Below, piece by piece: positions 1 through 10,200 of a stretch of DNA of 64,000 nt. The first letter of the stretch is position 1, and the number at the start of each line of letters is the position of its first letter. The stretch covers positions 4,063-68,062 of the forward strand of contig CAZYME010000014.1 of the NCBI GenBank assembly GCA_964648115.1, given 5' to 3'. The DNA is from CAZYME01 sp964648115 (lineage in GTDB: Bacteria > Pseudomonadota > Gammaproteobacteria > Legionellales > Legionellaceae). The notes below the pieces were generated by a model. It was given only the letters and a program-made list of their open reading frames with translations, searched no databases and had not been told where the DNA came from. The position numbers and the translations under genes are program-made.

Positions 1-1415
1 TTTCTTCAGCACTTTGGCCCTTCTCAACCCTTGGTTGGCCAGAGCGCACTCCTGAACTTGAACAGTTTTATCCAACATCGGTGCTATTTACTGGATTTGA
101 TATCATCTTCTTCTGGGTAGCGCGGATGATCATGATGGGGCTGAAATTTACTGGAAAAGTCCCGTTCAAAGAGGTCGTTATCACGGGCTTAATTTGTGAC
201 AGCGACGGCAAAAAAATGTCTAAATCAAAGGGCAATGTCCTTGATCCCATCGACATTATTGATGGCATCGATATCGAAACCTTGATTGCTAAACGAACCA
301 GCAACCTCATGCTTAATTCTGTGCGAGATAAAATCGCCAAAGCAACCCGCAAGCAATTTCCGGAAGGAATCCCTGCTTTCGGCACAGATGCATTGCGCTT
401 CACTTACTGCTCTCTTGCCTCTAACGCCCGTACTGTTCGGTTTGATATGGGCCGGGTAGAGGGTTATCGCAATTTCTGTAATAAATTGTGGAATGCAGCG
501 CGCTACGTCCTACTCAGTACGGACGAAGATCGAATTGATTTCGGAGATGGGGCTTTTCAATACAGCCCAGCAGATCAGTGGATTCTATCGCACTTACAAC
601 GAACTATTGCCCTATGCCACCAGCACTTCGCTGCTTACCGCTTTGATTTATTGGCAAACACCTTATATGAATTTGTCTGGCATGAATACTGTGATTGGTA
701 TTTAGAACTCTCAAAACCTGTTCTATATGACGAAAATGCCTTAAGCGCGATGAAACGAGGCACACGGGGAACGCTGATTCATGTTCTTGATCAAATCCTT
801 AAGTTATTACACCCGCTGATGCCATTCATCACCGAGGAAATCTGGCAGCGTACCATTAAAGTATTGGGTGAAAATGGCGAGAGCCTCATGTTAAGCCATT
901 ACCCACAGGTGGATGAAAAGCTTATCAATGAGAGCATAGAAGAAGAGCTAGACTGGCTGAAAAAAATTGTGCAATCGATTCGCACCATCCGTAGCGAGAT
1001 GAATGTCAGCCCTGCAAAATTAATCCCTCTTAATTTGCGGAATGTTTCTGAAGCCATGCAAGAAAGAGTACAAAAATACTCTCGCACGCTGATGTCATTA
1101 AGCAGGTTAACTCAAATTCATTGTCTGGATGCAAATGAAACCGTCCCTGCATCAGCGTCCGCTGTAGTAGGTGACATCGAGTTGCTTATTCCCATGGCAG
1201 GCCTCATTGATAAAGAGGCAGAATTAGGCCGTCTTGAAAAAGAGATAGCAAAACTCGATAAAGACATCACTTTTATCGAAGGGAAATTAAGTAACCCCAA
1301 ATTCACAGATAAAGCCCCTGCAGATATTATCAGCAAAGAAATAGAAAAGCTGGCTCAGGCCCGAGCAGTTAAAGAAAAATTGCTCCACCACCAGGGAACG
1401 ATTAAAGCACTATGA
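1..1415 (+). CDS. valS: Valine--tRNA ligase, C-terminal part (5' end outside window)
   Basis: Attaches valine to tRNA-Val in the cytoplasm. The open frame runs in from the left edge (first full codon at base 3) without a start, so the catalytic N-terminal half lies outside the window. Visible are the GFDIIFFWVARM block of class Ia synthetases, the KMSKS signature (bases 213-227), the helical anticodon-binding domain, and the C-terminal coiled-coil arm (last 65 or so residues, rich in Lys/Glu, with LGRLEKEIAKLDKDI) characteristic of bacterial ValRS. About 470 residues are present of a protein that usually has about 950. The stop TGA is followed by a family A repeat. The call is secure. Confidence 0.97.
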   Translation, partial: SSALWPFSTLGWPERTPELEQFYPTSVLFTGFDIIFFWVARMIMMGLKFTGKVPFKEVVITGLICDSDGKKMSKSKGNVLDPIDIIDGIDIETLIAKRTSNLMLNSVRDKIAKATRKQFPEGIPAFGTDALRFTYCSLASNARTVRFDMGRVEGYRNFCNKLWNAARYVLLSTDEDRIDFGDGAFQYSPADQWILSHLQRTIALCHQHFAAYRFDLLANTLYEFVWHEYCDWYLELSKPVLYDENALSAMKRGTRGTLIHVLDQILKLLHPLMPFITEEIWQRTIKVLGENGESLMLSHYPQVDEKLINESIEEELDWLKKIVQSIRTIRSEMNVSPAKLIPLNLRNVSEAMQERVQKYSRTLMSLSRLTQIHCLDANETVPASASAVVGDIELLIPMAGLIDKEAELGRLEKEIAKLDKDITFIEGKLSNPKFTDKAPADIISKEIEKLAQARAVKEKLLHHQGTIKAL

Positions 1416-1428
1416 TCTCATAATATTT

Positions 1429-1570
1429 CCCTTCGCCCCGCGAGGGGAGAAGGTGCCCGACAGGGCGGATGAGGGGTGATTAACAATGTTTCAATACAAA
1501 ATGTATTTTTTTTGATTTGATCTACCCTCACCTGCCCTGTCGGGCATCCTCTCCCTTCAATGGTAGAGGA
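1429..1570. repeat. Family A palindromic repeat, copy 1
   Basis: This element fills much of the 341-base gap between valS and the hydrolase. Its left arm contains GGTGCCCGACAGGGCGGATG and its right arm CCTGCCCTGTCGGGCATCC, an imperfect inverted repeat separated by an AT-rich loop. The same unit recurs at 10448-10590 (inverted), 15548-15619 (right arm cut short) and 38556-38696. It has no coding potential. The rest of the gap (1571-1740) is AT-rich and shows no recognisable feature other than the Shine-Dalgarno of the next gene. Confidence 0.85.
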
Positions 1571-1756
1571 ATCTTCGATTAGCTATTTGAGCTGAATTTG
1601 AGACAGTATCAAACGCAGTTTTAACATTGATAGTAATTCTTAGCATATAATCTCTTCATTAGTATTACTATTTCAAACGCCATATCGTACTTTAATTAAC
1701 TAATCTGAACAAACAATGTACGCCTGATCATATGTGATGAGGAGATAATCTTAGAC

Positions 1757-2656
1757 ATGAAAACCAACTACTTTCTCGGCGCATCAACCGACGGTTTCCA
1801 TCGAGTCGCATACAGCGAATGGGGCCAACCTAATCCTACACAACCTACTGTATTTTGTGTCCACGGACTTCTTCGTAACCGACACGACTTTGACGCCATT
1901 GCACAATTTTTAACCATGCAAAAACGCCATATATTCTGCCCCGATATCGCAGGACGCGGCGATAGCGATTGGTTTAAAAACCCCCAACATTACACCTTTG
2001 AACAATACATCGCTGATATGACCGCCCTCATCGCCAGATCATCCGCTACCCAAATTGACTGGATTGGCACATCAATGGGAGGATTAATTGGCATGATGAT
2101 GGCCGTTCTACCCAACTCACCCATCCGCCGCTTAGTGCTAAACGACGTAGGCCCGCAAATCCCTCTCCATGGTTTACGACGTCTATCTAAATATGCTGAT
2201 ACACCCGTTATATTTTCAAGCAAAGAAGAAGCGAAACAATATTACCAAACCATCTATAAAGATTTCGGCGATTTAAGCGAAGCCCAATGGACGGATTTCA
2301 CCGAGCACAGTATTTCAGAACGAGCAGACGGCCAATACACCGCCAAATGCGACCCCGATATCACCCACAACAAAACCCACACACAATTTATGTGGGAGCT
2401 CATACACCACCCCCACAAAACCTTAGAAGGAATCTTGTTTGACATCGATTTATGGGCAATATGGCGCCAAATAAAATGCCCCGTGCTCATCATCCACGGC
2501 CGCCATTCAGACATTTTGTTGCCAGAACACATTGCCAAAATGCAAGAAATTCACCCGGAAACAGAATTAATAGAAATAGAAAACGCAGGGCATGCACCGG
2601 CGTTATTGGAATTGGCGGAGCATGAGAAAATTATGCGTTGGTTACAAGGATCGTAG
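1757..2656 (+). CDS. Alpha/beta-fold hydrolase
   Basis: A 299-residue serine hydrolase of the alpha/beta-fold family with no signal peptide, so probably cytoplasmic. The oxyanion-hole HG lies at residues 36-37 (CVHGLLRNRHDF), the nucleophile elbow GTSMGG puts the catalytic serine at residue 106, the acid is probably D252 (HGRHSDIL), and the base is H279 (NAGHAP). The DIAGRGDSDW stretch at 63-72 is typical of the epoxide hydrolase/haloperoxidase-like branch. The start is supported by GAGGAG about 12 bases upstream of the ATG. The substrate cannot be told from sequence; esterase, lactonase or C-C hydrolase are all possible. Confidence 0.9.
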   Translation: MKTNYFLGASTDGFHRVAYSEWGQPNPTQPTVFCVHGLLRNRHDFDAIAQFLTMQKRHIFCPDIAGRGDSDWFKNPQHYTFEQYIADMTALIARSSATQIDWIGTSMGGLIGMMMAVLPNSPIRRLVLNDVGPQIPLHGLRRLSKYADTPVIFSSKEEAKQYYQTIYKDFGDLSEAQWTDFTEHSISERADGQYTAKCDPDITHNKTHTQFMWELIHHPHKTLEGILFDIDLWAIWRQIKCPVLIIHGRHSDILLPEHIAKMQEIHPETELIEIENAGHAPALLELAEHEKIMRWLQGS

Positions 2657-2694
2657 AGTGGGGAAAGGAGAACAAGCGACGTGCCCACCGCCTG

Positions 2695-2732
2695 GCCATT
2701 CCCGCATTCCGCTTCGCTCCATACGGGCTACA
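2695..2732. repeat. Family B REP-like half-element, copy 1
   Basis: A single arm of the family B repeat (ATTCCCGCATTCCGCTTCGC followed by TCCATACGGGCTACA), lying just downstream of the hydrolase stop. Full copies elsewhere contain this arm and its reverse complement. The sequence from 2733 to 2831 is more GC-rich than its surroundings and has no supportable gene. Confidence 0.8.
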
Positions 2733-2831
2733 TTTGATAAATGGCGCATCTTCAACGAAAGGTGGCGCGGAAGGGAGGGCTCCTGTCGCGCGCAGCCTGC
2801 GAGCACGGCGGGATACCTGCAGCGACAGGAC

Positions 2832-2877
2832 CCTTAGACACCAGGACCTGCTTTCACGCTTCTTTTAAAAAGGAGCT
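2832..2877. repeat. Family F repeat, copy 1
   Basis: About 46 bases (TTAGACACCAGGACCTGCTT, then CACGCTTCTTTTAAAAAGGAGC) that closely match 15621-15666. Both copies abut the 3' end of a minus-strand gene, here the OPT transporter, whose stop codon overlaps the end of the repeat. The CTTTTAAAAAG core is palindromic. No function can be assigned. Confidence 0.65.
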
Positions 2878-4897
2878 ATTTCTCGGTTTTACCCACAACC
2901 CGCCGCTCAATCCAAGCTGCCAAAAGCACCGTCGTAACCACACCCAAGAAAACGCTATACGTATGCCATTCTGCCCCGACCAAACACAACGCATCAGGGC
3001 TCTGCAAAATAGAAAATGGAATAGCAAGAAACACATCAATCAAGGCAGACCCAGCCACCAACCCACAAGCAATCAACGTACCAATCTGCTTGCGCTGATT
3101 CTCCTCAGGCTTAACTATCCCCTTCTTACGCAAACGCCACTCCACAAACTTGGCCATCATCCCCCCCAAAAACAAAGGAAGCGAGGACGAAATAGGCAAA
3201 TACATACCAATCGCAATACCAAGCACAGACAATTGAATATAACGCTGCAACTTAAATAAGTGATTACACACAACCACCGCCAAAATAATCAGCGCACCAA
3301 TAAACATCATATTCCAAGGCAAACTATGACGAAACACCGCCTCGGTAACCGCTGCCAATAATGCCGCCGTTGGTGCAGGCAAAGACTGGCTCACATCCAT
3401 CCCCTCATGAGGCATCACGCCAGCTATACCATACACATTAAACAACACTTGCATCACTGGAGGAATGACCAAAGAAGACACAACAACACCTATAAGCAAC
3501 ATCACTTGCTGCTTCCACGGTGTTGCCCCCACCAACTGCCCTACTTTTAGATCCTGCGTATTATCATTAGCGATTGCTGCAATCCCTGTAACCACAGAAC
3601 CAATGATAATCGTGATTGCCTCAGCAGCTTTAATCTGTGAATGGCTTAGTGGGAGCGGAACTACCATATTAATCACACTTAATAACAACCACGCGGCAAA
3701 TAATATACCCGCGATCACCACGGAACTACCCGGGCTTGCGGTAACCCCCACCATCCCCGAAAAATAGGCCGTAATAACGGAAAATAAAAAACCAATAATC
3801 AGCACATACAGTACCATGCCAAAAACCAAGGTTGGTGAATAATCCCCATCAAGCCCCGCTTGTTGCAATGGAAAAACAAATTGAAAAAATAAAAATAACA
3901 CAGCGGCCATAATGAGAATGCCAATCATAATAAATGGCATAGGAATGTCTTTATCAGTGCGTGGCAATTGCAAATTAGCATGATTTTTTGCCATAAACGC
4001 ACGAAATGAAACATGCATACTATTGAGCAAGGGCTTAGCTAATTTGAGGAAAGTCCAAGTTCCCGCGAATAACATCGCTCCAATGCCAAGATAACGCATC
4101 TCACTATTCCACAGCGAAACGGCTGCTGTCTGTGGTGGATAATGAAGCAAAAACTCAGGATAAAATTGACTAACGATGGGCAAAGCAATTAACCAAGAGA
4201 TAACCGCGCCCAAGAATATGCTGAAAGCCATTTCATGGCCTACCAAATACCCTGCCCCAATCATCGTTGCCGAAAATCCCGCACCAAAACCAAACAATGA
4301 GCGCTTTACAACAAACCAATAGCTCCAACTGCTTGCGATAAGCTTAAAACCCACCTGCAACAATTCAAGCGATCCTCCAATAGCTCCGCCTAAAACAATA
4401 TCGCGTATGCCAACTTTCTGAGAAGAGGATTTTAATACTTCTGCAATCGCACGCCCCTCTGGGAATTTTAAAGCAGGCTCGTTAACCAGTACTCGTCGCA
4501 AAGGAATGGAAAATAATACACCAAGAATTCCCCCAGAAACGGCAATAAAAAAATTGGTAAGATAATCAAACCCTTGCCAGTACTCGATAATGATTAAAGC
4601 CGGAATGGTATAGACAATCCCGCCTGCTACAGCCTCTCCTGCAGAGGCTGCGGTTTGTACGGCATTATTTTCAAGAATAGTAGCGTTTTTAAATAACCGT
4701 AGAATGCCCATAGAAATAATGGCTGCAGGAATCGATGCTGAGGTTAATATGCCCAATTTTAACGCAAGGTAGGCATTGGACGTTGCTAACAATGCAGCCA
4801 ACAAAATAGCTAGTATAACGCTGCGAACTGTAAGCTCAGCGATTTTTTCATCGGCAGAAATAAATGGCGCCGGACTCCCCGTTACTTCATTCCCCAC
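2876..4897 (-). CDS. OPT-family oligopeptide transporter
   Basis: A polytopic inner-membrane protein of the OPT/YSL family, predicted to take up small peptides or metal-peptide complexes using an ion gradient. About 673 residues with some 14-16 hydrophobic segments. Family-like blocks include TSNAYLALKLGILTSASIPA near the N-terminus and a conserved stretch PEGRAIAEVLKSSSQKVG in the first third, and the tail ends in charged residues. The frame stays open to a TTG at 4915, but the GTG at 4897 has GGAGG four bases upstream and gives a more usual N-terminus, so I prefer it. It stands alone between repeats. Substrate specificity is unknown. Confidence 0.85.
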   Translation of the reverse strand: MGNEVTGSPAPFISADEKIAELTVRSVILAILLAALLATSNAYLALKLGILTSASIPAAIISMGILRLFKNATILENNAVQTAASAGEAVAGGIVYTIPALIIIEYWQGFDYLTNFFIAVSGGILGVLFSIPLRRVLVNEPALKFPEGRAIAEVLKSSSQKVGIRDIVLGGAIGGSLELLQVGFKLIASSWSYWFVVKRSLFGFGAGFSATMIGAGYLVGHEMAFSIFLGAVISWLIALPIVSQFYPEFLLHYPPQTAAVSLWNSEMRYLGIGAMLFAGTWTFLKLAKPLLNSMHVSFRAFMAKNHANLQLPRTDKDIPMPFIMIGILIMAAVLFLFFQFVFPLQQAGLDGDYSPTLVFGMVLYVLIIGFLFSVITAYFSGMVGVTASPGSSVVIAGILFAAWLLLSVINMVVPLPLSHSQIKAAEAITIIIGSVVTGIAAIANDNTQDLKVGQLVGATPWKQQVMLLIGVVVSSLVIPPVMQVLFNVYGIAGVMPHEGMDVSQSLPAPTAALLAAVTEAVFRHSLPWNMMFIGALIILAVVVCNHLFKLQRYIQLSVLGIAIGMYLPISSSLPLFLGGMMAKFVEWRLRKKGIVKPEENQRKQIGTLIACGLVAGSALIDVFLAIPFSILQSPDALCLVGAEWHTYSVFLGVVTTVLLAAWIERRVVGKTEK

Positions 4898-4951
4898 ATA
4901 ACCTCCAGATAACAACTCAGGCTTACTGCTATTGACTCAATAAAATATCTA

Positions 4952-4980
4952 CCATCCCCGCGAAGGCGGGGATCCATCCA
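4952..4980. repeat. Family C palindromic repeat fragment, copy 1
   Basis: A fragment containing CCCCGCGAAGGCGGGGATCC, one arm of family C. Longer copies are at 20488-20627 and 53160-53284. Here it sits next to family B material between the OPT gene and hutI. Confidence 0.7.
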
Positions 4981-5001
4981 CAAAGCAGGATCACACTGGG
5001 G

Positions 5002-5039
5002 GCCATTCCCGCATTCCGCTTCGCTCCATACGGGCTACA
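5002..5039. repeat. Family B REP-like half-element, copy 2
   Basis: An arm identical in layout to the copy at 2695-2732, ending GGGCTACA. It directly abuts a 44-base second copy of the end of hutI (5040-5083). Confidence 0.8.
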
Positions 5040-5083
5040 TTAGATTACTTCAGTCCACTCGCCGGCAACCATCGTTGCATGAG
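5040..5083 (-). pseudogene. Duplicated 3' tail of hutI
   Basis: These 44 bases match the last 44 bases of hutI (5147-5190) at 40 positions. Read on the minus strand they still spell the hutI C-terminus with three changes (HATMVAGEWTEVI then stop, against [13 protein letters not shown]). There is no start or upstream coding sequence. The two copies are separated by a family B element at 5089-5146, and both tail copies are preceded by the ACA end of a family B arm. This suggests a local duplication or element-associated rearrangement at the end of hutI. Confidence 0.8.
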
Positions 5084-5088
5084 CCATG

Positions 5089-5146
5089 GTAGCCCGTATG
5101 GAGCGCAGCGAAATGCGGGATCATACCGCGGGCCATTCCCGCCACA
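5089..5146. repeat. Family B REP-like element, copy 3
   Basis: A left arm GTAGCCCGTATGGAGCGCAG...GCGGG and a shortened right arm CCATTCCCGCCACA. It lies between the true hutI stop codon and the duplicated hutI tail, so it marks the rearrangement junction. Confidence 0.8.
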
Positions 5147-6370
5147 TTAGATTACTTTGGTCCACTCGCCCGCAATCATCGTTGCATGAGGAACCGGATA
5201 CCCAAAGTAATAACATAATTGTGCCGCATCACCCACTGACCACCGCACTAAATCTGCATCCATACCCGCCGCAAGTATGCCTATTTTTTCAGAAATTCCA
5301 AGTGCTCTTGCTGCTTGGTACGTAACCGCTCTTAACACTTCAGGCACAGTAAGTGAAAAAAACTGACAAGCCATATTCATCACCAACCGTAGTGATGCGG
5401 TGGGCGAAGAGCCTGGATTACAATCTGTTGCTATCGCTATACCCACACCCGCATCACGCAACAAATCAATCGGCGGTTTACGCATTTCACGCAAAAAATA
5501 ATAAGCACCCGGTAATAAGACCGCAACCGTGCCCACTTTTGCCATTGCCGCAGCACCCTGCGCATCAAGATACTCCAAATGGTCACAAGAAAGCGCATTA
5601 AAACGGGCAGCTAGAGTTGAAGCGCCTAGATTAGATAACTGTTCTGCATGGCACTTAATGGGTAATGCCAACGCTTCTGCCTTCATAAATAATTGTTCTG
5701 TCTGCCCTAAAGAAAAAGCAATAGACTCACAAAACACATCCACGGCATCAGCAAGCCCCCCCTCAGCTACAGCAGGTAATACTTCATCACAAAGATAATC
5801 CACATACCCTTGCCCATTACCTTTGTATTCTGGTGGTATCGCATGCGCACCCAGAAAAGTAGTCTTCACCCGCACACCAGTATGCTTACCTAGTTGCCGC
5901 GCAACGCGTAGTATTTTTAATTCGCTATTTAAATCAAGACCATAGCCCGATTTAATCTCCACAGTAGTCACACCATCAGCGTGCAATGCTAAAATTCGAG
6001 GTAGCGATTGCTGAAATAGCTCTTCTTCTGAAACCGCACGCGTTTGCTGAACCGTGGATAATATCCCCCCACCCCGGCGGGCGATCTCCGCATATGAAAA
6101 ACCTTCTAGGCGCATTTTAAATTCATCTGCCCGGTTCCCTGCATAAACCAAATGCGTATGGCAATCAATCAGACCCGGTGTAATCAAATTACCTTGGCAA
6201 TCTACTACTTCATGATTCAGGCCAGGCGAGGATATAAACTGCACGTACTCCTTCGGCATTTCATCCATATCACCGCACCAAGCAATGCAACCATCAACAA
6301 TCACCAATGCTTGGTTGCTCTTTTGAATACCCGCTTTATCGATTGTGGCTGCATTGAGCAGTAATTTCAT
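5147..6370 (-). CDS. hutI: Imidazolonepropionase
   Basis: Third step of histidine degradation: hydrolyses 4-imidazolone-5-propanoate to N-formimidoyl-L-glutamate in the cytoplasm. The 407 residues match the family length of about 405. The metal-binding HTH motif is at H71 and H73 in [14 protein letters not shown], and the conserved [15 protein letters not shown] block lies in the last third. The ATG at 6370 follows the stop of the upstream SDR by six bases, with TTTGGAG as ribosome-binding site, so the two genes are translated from one message. hutG lies separately at 13.8 kb; hutH and hutU are not in the window. The 3' end is duplicated downstream. Confidence 0.96.
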   Translation of the reverse strand: MKLLLNAATIDKAGIQKSNQALVIVDGCIAWCGDMDEMPKEYVQFISSPGLNHEVVDCQGNLITPGLIDCHTHLVYAGNRADEFKMRLEGFSYAEIARRGGGILSTVQQTRAVSEEELFQQSLPRILALHADGVTTVEIKSGYGLDLNSELKILRVARQLGKHTGVRVKTTFLGAHAIPPEYKGNGQGYVDYLCDEVLPAVAEGGLADAVDVFCESIAFSLGQTEQLFMKAEALALPIKCHAEQLSNLGASTLAARFNALSCDHLEYLDAQGAAAMAKVGTVAVLLPGAYYFLREMRKPPIDLLRDAGVGIAIATDCNPGSSPTASLRLVMNMACQFFSLTVPEVLRAVTYQAARALGISEKIGILAAGMDADLVRWSVGDAAQLCYYFGYPVPHATMIAGEWTKVI

Positions 6371-6376
6371 AAGGCT

Positions 6377-7135
6377 TTACTCCAAAGGCGGTACACTGTG
6401 CGGAGGTACAAGCCACGCATGATGATGAGTTTGATCGTAAATATCCCATTCTTGGGAAACATATTGTGCCGCATCAATATCCAACAGCAACCAGCACAAA
6501 AATTCTGCCACAGTAGCAGGGGAAACCAATTGTTTGTCCTGGTGCAATTGTTTAAAAAAATCGGCTTTCTCAACGTTCATATGAGATGCATTGCGAATCT
6601 GTGCCTGCATATCCGTATCAATAATCCCGGGCATCACGCTAGCAAAAGCGACGCTATCGCTCTCTAATTGCCAACAACGCGTTAACATGGATAAAGCAGC
6701 TTTGGATGTACAATAGGCAGCCCACCCTTCAACAGGAAAATATGCAGCCCCTGAGCCAATATGTAAAACGCGACCATTCACCAATTTATCATGTAACAGT
6801 TGGCTTAAAAAAAGTGGTGCTTCAACATTTGTCGCCATTACCTGTCGCCACCCTGCTTCATCAATAGCGGTAATAGGTAAAATTGGCTCTATAACACCAG
6901 CATTATGAATCAAGCCTTCAATAACAGGCTCCCTCTCTAAGCACGTCAAAACCTGCTGCCGGCCTTTAGATAAGGAAACATCAGCACATACATAGTTAAT
7001 TAATGAAGAAAATTTTGCTGTTTCAATTAAAGCAGATTCTCGACGACCAATGATTAATACTGATTTATTACGCTTAGCCAACGCGTGAGCAAGGGCTCTA
7101 CCAATACCGCTGCCTCCTCCAGTGATAATAAACAC
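6377..7135 (-). CDS. Short-chain dehydrogenase/reductase
   Basis: A classical SDR oxidoreductase using NAD(P)H. The nucleotide-binding motif TGGGSGIG comes right after the start, NAG (IHNAGVIEP) is present, and the catalytic YCTSK gives Tyr and Lys at the usual spacing after a Ser in HIGSG. The frame can be read from a GTG at 7168 (263 residues), but the GTG at 7135 has GGAGAAG at ideal spacing and places the Rossmann strand at the N-terminus (252 residues), so I prefer it. It forms an operon with hutI, hinting at a link to histidine catabolism, but the substrate is unknown. Confidence 0.88.
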   Translation of the reverse strand: MFIITGGGSGIGRALAHALAKRNKSVLIIGRRESALIETAKFSSLINYVCADVSLSKGRQQVLTCLEREPVIEGLIHNAGVIEPILPITAIDEAGWRQVMATNVEAPLFLSQLLHDKLVNGRVLHIGSGAAYFPVEGWAAYCTSKAALSMLTRCWQLESDSVAFASVMPGIIDTDMQAQIRNASHMNVEKADFFKQLHQDKQLVSPATVAEFLCWLLLDIDAAQYVSQEWDIYDQTHHHAWLVPPHSVPPLE

Positions 7136-7212
7136 AACTTCTCCAATAAATGAATATATATTAGTCACGCATCAAAATAAAAGGCCTTAATGTTCACGTA
7201 ATGTACTGATAT

Positions 7213-7218
7213 TATAAT
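7213..7218 (+). promoter_or_regulatory. Probable -10 box upstream of the coiled-coil gene
   Basis: A perfect TATAAT, 35 bases before the ATG at 7253, in the AT-rich gap between the divergent SDR and coiled-coil genes. A -35 is poorly defined (TGTTCA at 7191-7196, 16-base spacing), so confidence is limited. Confidence 0.45.
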
Positions 7219-7252
7219 AAAGGTAACCCTATTTTTATATAGACACTTTATC

Positions 7253-10200
7253 ATGCCAAGAAGAACTGAGGATAGCCGGAAAGAGGCGTTAAATGATGAA
7301 TTAGCATTATTGGAGGAAAGCCTCTTTGAAAAAGATCGAACAATAGCTGAGCTTCGCGAAGAATTACTAAAGAGAAGCGATGAAATACAGCAAAGAGAAA
7401 CACAACTCAAAACACTGCATGATGCTAAACAGGAATTTGAAAGATTAGCTCTAGAAGAAAACTACGAGCTCTCAGCAGATTTAAGTCAGACTGAAGATAA
7501 GCTCAAGGCTGCGCAAAAGAGCTACGATCAATTGTTCACTCAGCTTGAACTGCAAAAAAAAGTGGCCCAAGAACAAGAAAACGCAATGGATAAGCTTATT
7601 TCAAAGATAAAAAACTCTGAGACGTTAGTCAGCACCCTTCACAAAGAAATTGCTCGATTGAAAAAAGAAAATATACAAGACCAAAAATTATCTGAGAGCA
7701 TTGCTGCGGGTAATAACGAAACACAACAAAATGCAATTAAAGCTTTAGAGCTAAAAATACGTGAACTTGATGCAGGACTGGTTGATCTTCGAGAGAAACA
7801 TGCTGAAGAATTGAAGGCACAAGAAGCTGAGCTAAAATTACAAATTTCAGCACTCACGAAAGAAGAGGACGCCCTTCGTCAACAATTGAATGATGTACGA
7901 GAGATTGCAGATGCACAACAGAAGCGCTTGGAAGAACAGGAAGCCGAAATATATCAATTAAGTATAAATAATGGTGTACCACTATCACAAGAATTAGAAG
8001 CTGATCGCATATCAAAAGAGCTGGCTAGAAGAAGTGAAGCGCTTTCAGCAGAGATAAGAGACCTTGGCAACACAGTTAAACAAAAAGAAACTCAACTAAC
8101 GGTCGCCAAAAAAGAGGTAGAAACCCTGGGTTCTCAATTAAAAACAGCTACGACTTATTTAAGCCAGGCAGAAGCGAAAGTAGCAGAGCTGCAAGGTTAT
8201 ATCACAGCTTTAACTGATGCGCATGCGAAGGAATTGGCCGATCAAGAGAAATTGATTGCTGGGCTTCGCGAAGAAATACAGCTTATCTCGCGTGAAAAAG
8301 ATGGTGCTACTGCAAAAGCAGAAAGAGCAGAGCAGGAAAAAGCAGTGGTAACTGCAGAACTGCAAACATTACGACAAGAAAATGAGCAGTTAAAAGCGCG
8401 TGTTGGCGAGTTAGATGCTAGTGAGGCAGAACTGAAAGCAGACTTAACAGCACTTAGAAAAACCCTAGTTGCAAAAGAAGGTGTGTTAGAAACCGCAGTA
8501 CAAGCAATTGAGGATCTTAATGCACAACTTCGTGCGGCCAAAGAGGGTTTATCAGCTGCTCAAGCCGATTTATCAGCACTACGAACAGAAAACGCGCAGT
8601 TAAAAACACGTGCTGAAAGGGCGGAAGGTAATAGCGAACAACAAGCAGCACAGATAAAAACACTTGAAGCAACCATAAGAGAAAATGAGCGTAAATTACA
8701 AGCCGATGGAAAAGAAATAGCAAAACTTACTAAGCTACTCGATAAAGCCAATAGAACATTATCAGCAGCAGAAGAAACTATAACAAGTCTGCGACAAGAG
8801 AATAAGCAACTTAAAGATAGCGCTAAAGATTTTGCAAAAGAAAAAACCAAACTGTTAGACATGATAACTGCGCTTGAAGCAACTGTTCGCGAGAGCGAAG
8901 AGGCGTTAGAAGCTGCAGAGCAAGAAAATACCACACTTAATGAACAACTCGCTGCTACCAAAGGACTATTGTCAACTGCGCAAGATGATTTAGCGAGTCT
9001 CCAAAAAGAAATGGCAGCTTTAGTTCAAGAGCATAAACAAGCCATTCAAGAATTGACTGCTCATCTAATACGTGAGCGCGATTTGAATGCCACTCTTCGC
9101 CAAGAAATAGAGGCTACCCGAAGGGAAAAACGCCTCTCTGATGAGCAAGCCGCTGCAGCGAAACTGGAGAAAGAAGCAGCATTAGAAGCACTAGCAGCTT
9201 CGGAAGCGGAATCTCATAGATTACAGACTCAACTCGACGCAGCCTTAGCAAAAATAGCAGGCTTTGAAACTCACGAAGCAGATGATGGAGTTGACACTGA
9301 GCATTCTGATTATAGTGATACGCTATCACCAGACGATGAAGAAGAATCTGGAGACCTATTCACGCAACCTCATGGAGAAGATGACGATTTGGCAGTACCT
9401 GAAGCAATACACGAAGAAGAGCCTGATGCAAGAGGCTTCGTAGCTGCCGACGACCCCGTAGTAGCGCCGCCGCTTCCTAGCACAGCTGCACGACGACCAA
9501 CAGCACGTGACGAACACCGCGAAGACGCGCCACGACCCAAAGCTGCTGCATCTTGGGATTCATTCCTACAGCATGGCGGCGTCATGGCTACCCATTTTAA
9601 GGATACATTAGTTCGTGATGGAGAAGAGGAAGCGATTGAGGGTCCGGCAGATATTGACCGTCTGGCTGTTAGCCGAGCAGGTGGAACTGAACCAGAATTT
9701 GAACTAGTAAAGCTCAAAGAAGGTGATTGCATTCATTCCACAGCTAAATTTGGAGGAGGAGCAACAGGCAAACTAGTACAAGACCATACCGGTAAAGTAG
9801 TTAATAGAACTACAGATAGGCTCACAGAAGGACAACAAGTCATTATGGCCCTCAGACAAGCTGAGATGACTTTAAATAATTTCAAACCTACAGGGAAAGA
9901 TGATGACGCTATCGTTATTAGTGGTAATGAAAGCAATGCAGCTCAGGGAAGAAAACTCGTTGCTGCCCTGCTTCTACTAAAAAATCACCCAGATCATCGG
10001 GAGAAAATGAAAGGCATCGAGATTATATCCAAAGTGCCAGGTTGTGAGGTACCAAAACCAGCTAATAGGAGACTCAGTCTTATCACAGGCAAAGAAACCC
10101 AGGATGAGGCTAATCAAAAATTTATTGCTAAGTTCTTACCAGCAACCCCAGATGTGTCAGAAGATCGGAAAGAACGCTTGCAAGACCAGGTAGGTCAGTT

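Noticed and set aside
2592..3259. Overlapping plus-strand frames of 76-172 codons
   Set aside because: They run through repeat sequence and the antisense of the OPT transporter; no ribosome-binding site and unlike protein composition (Arg/His/Pro-rich).
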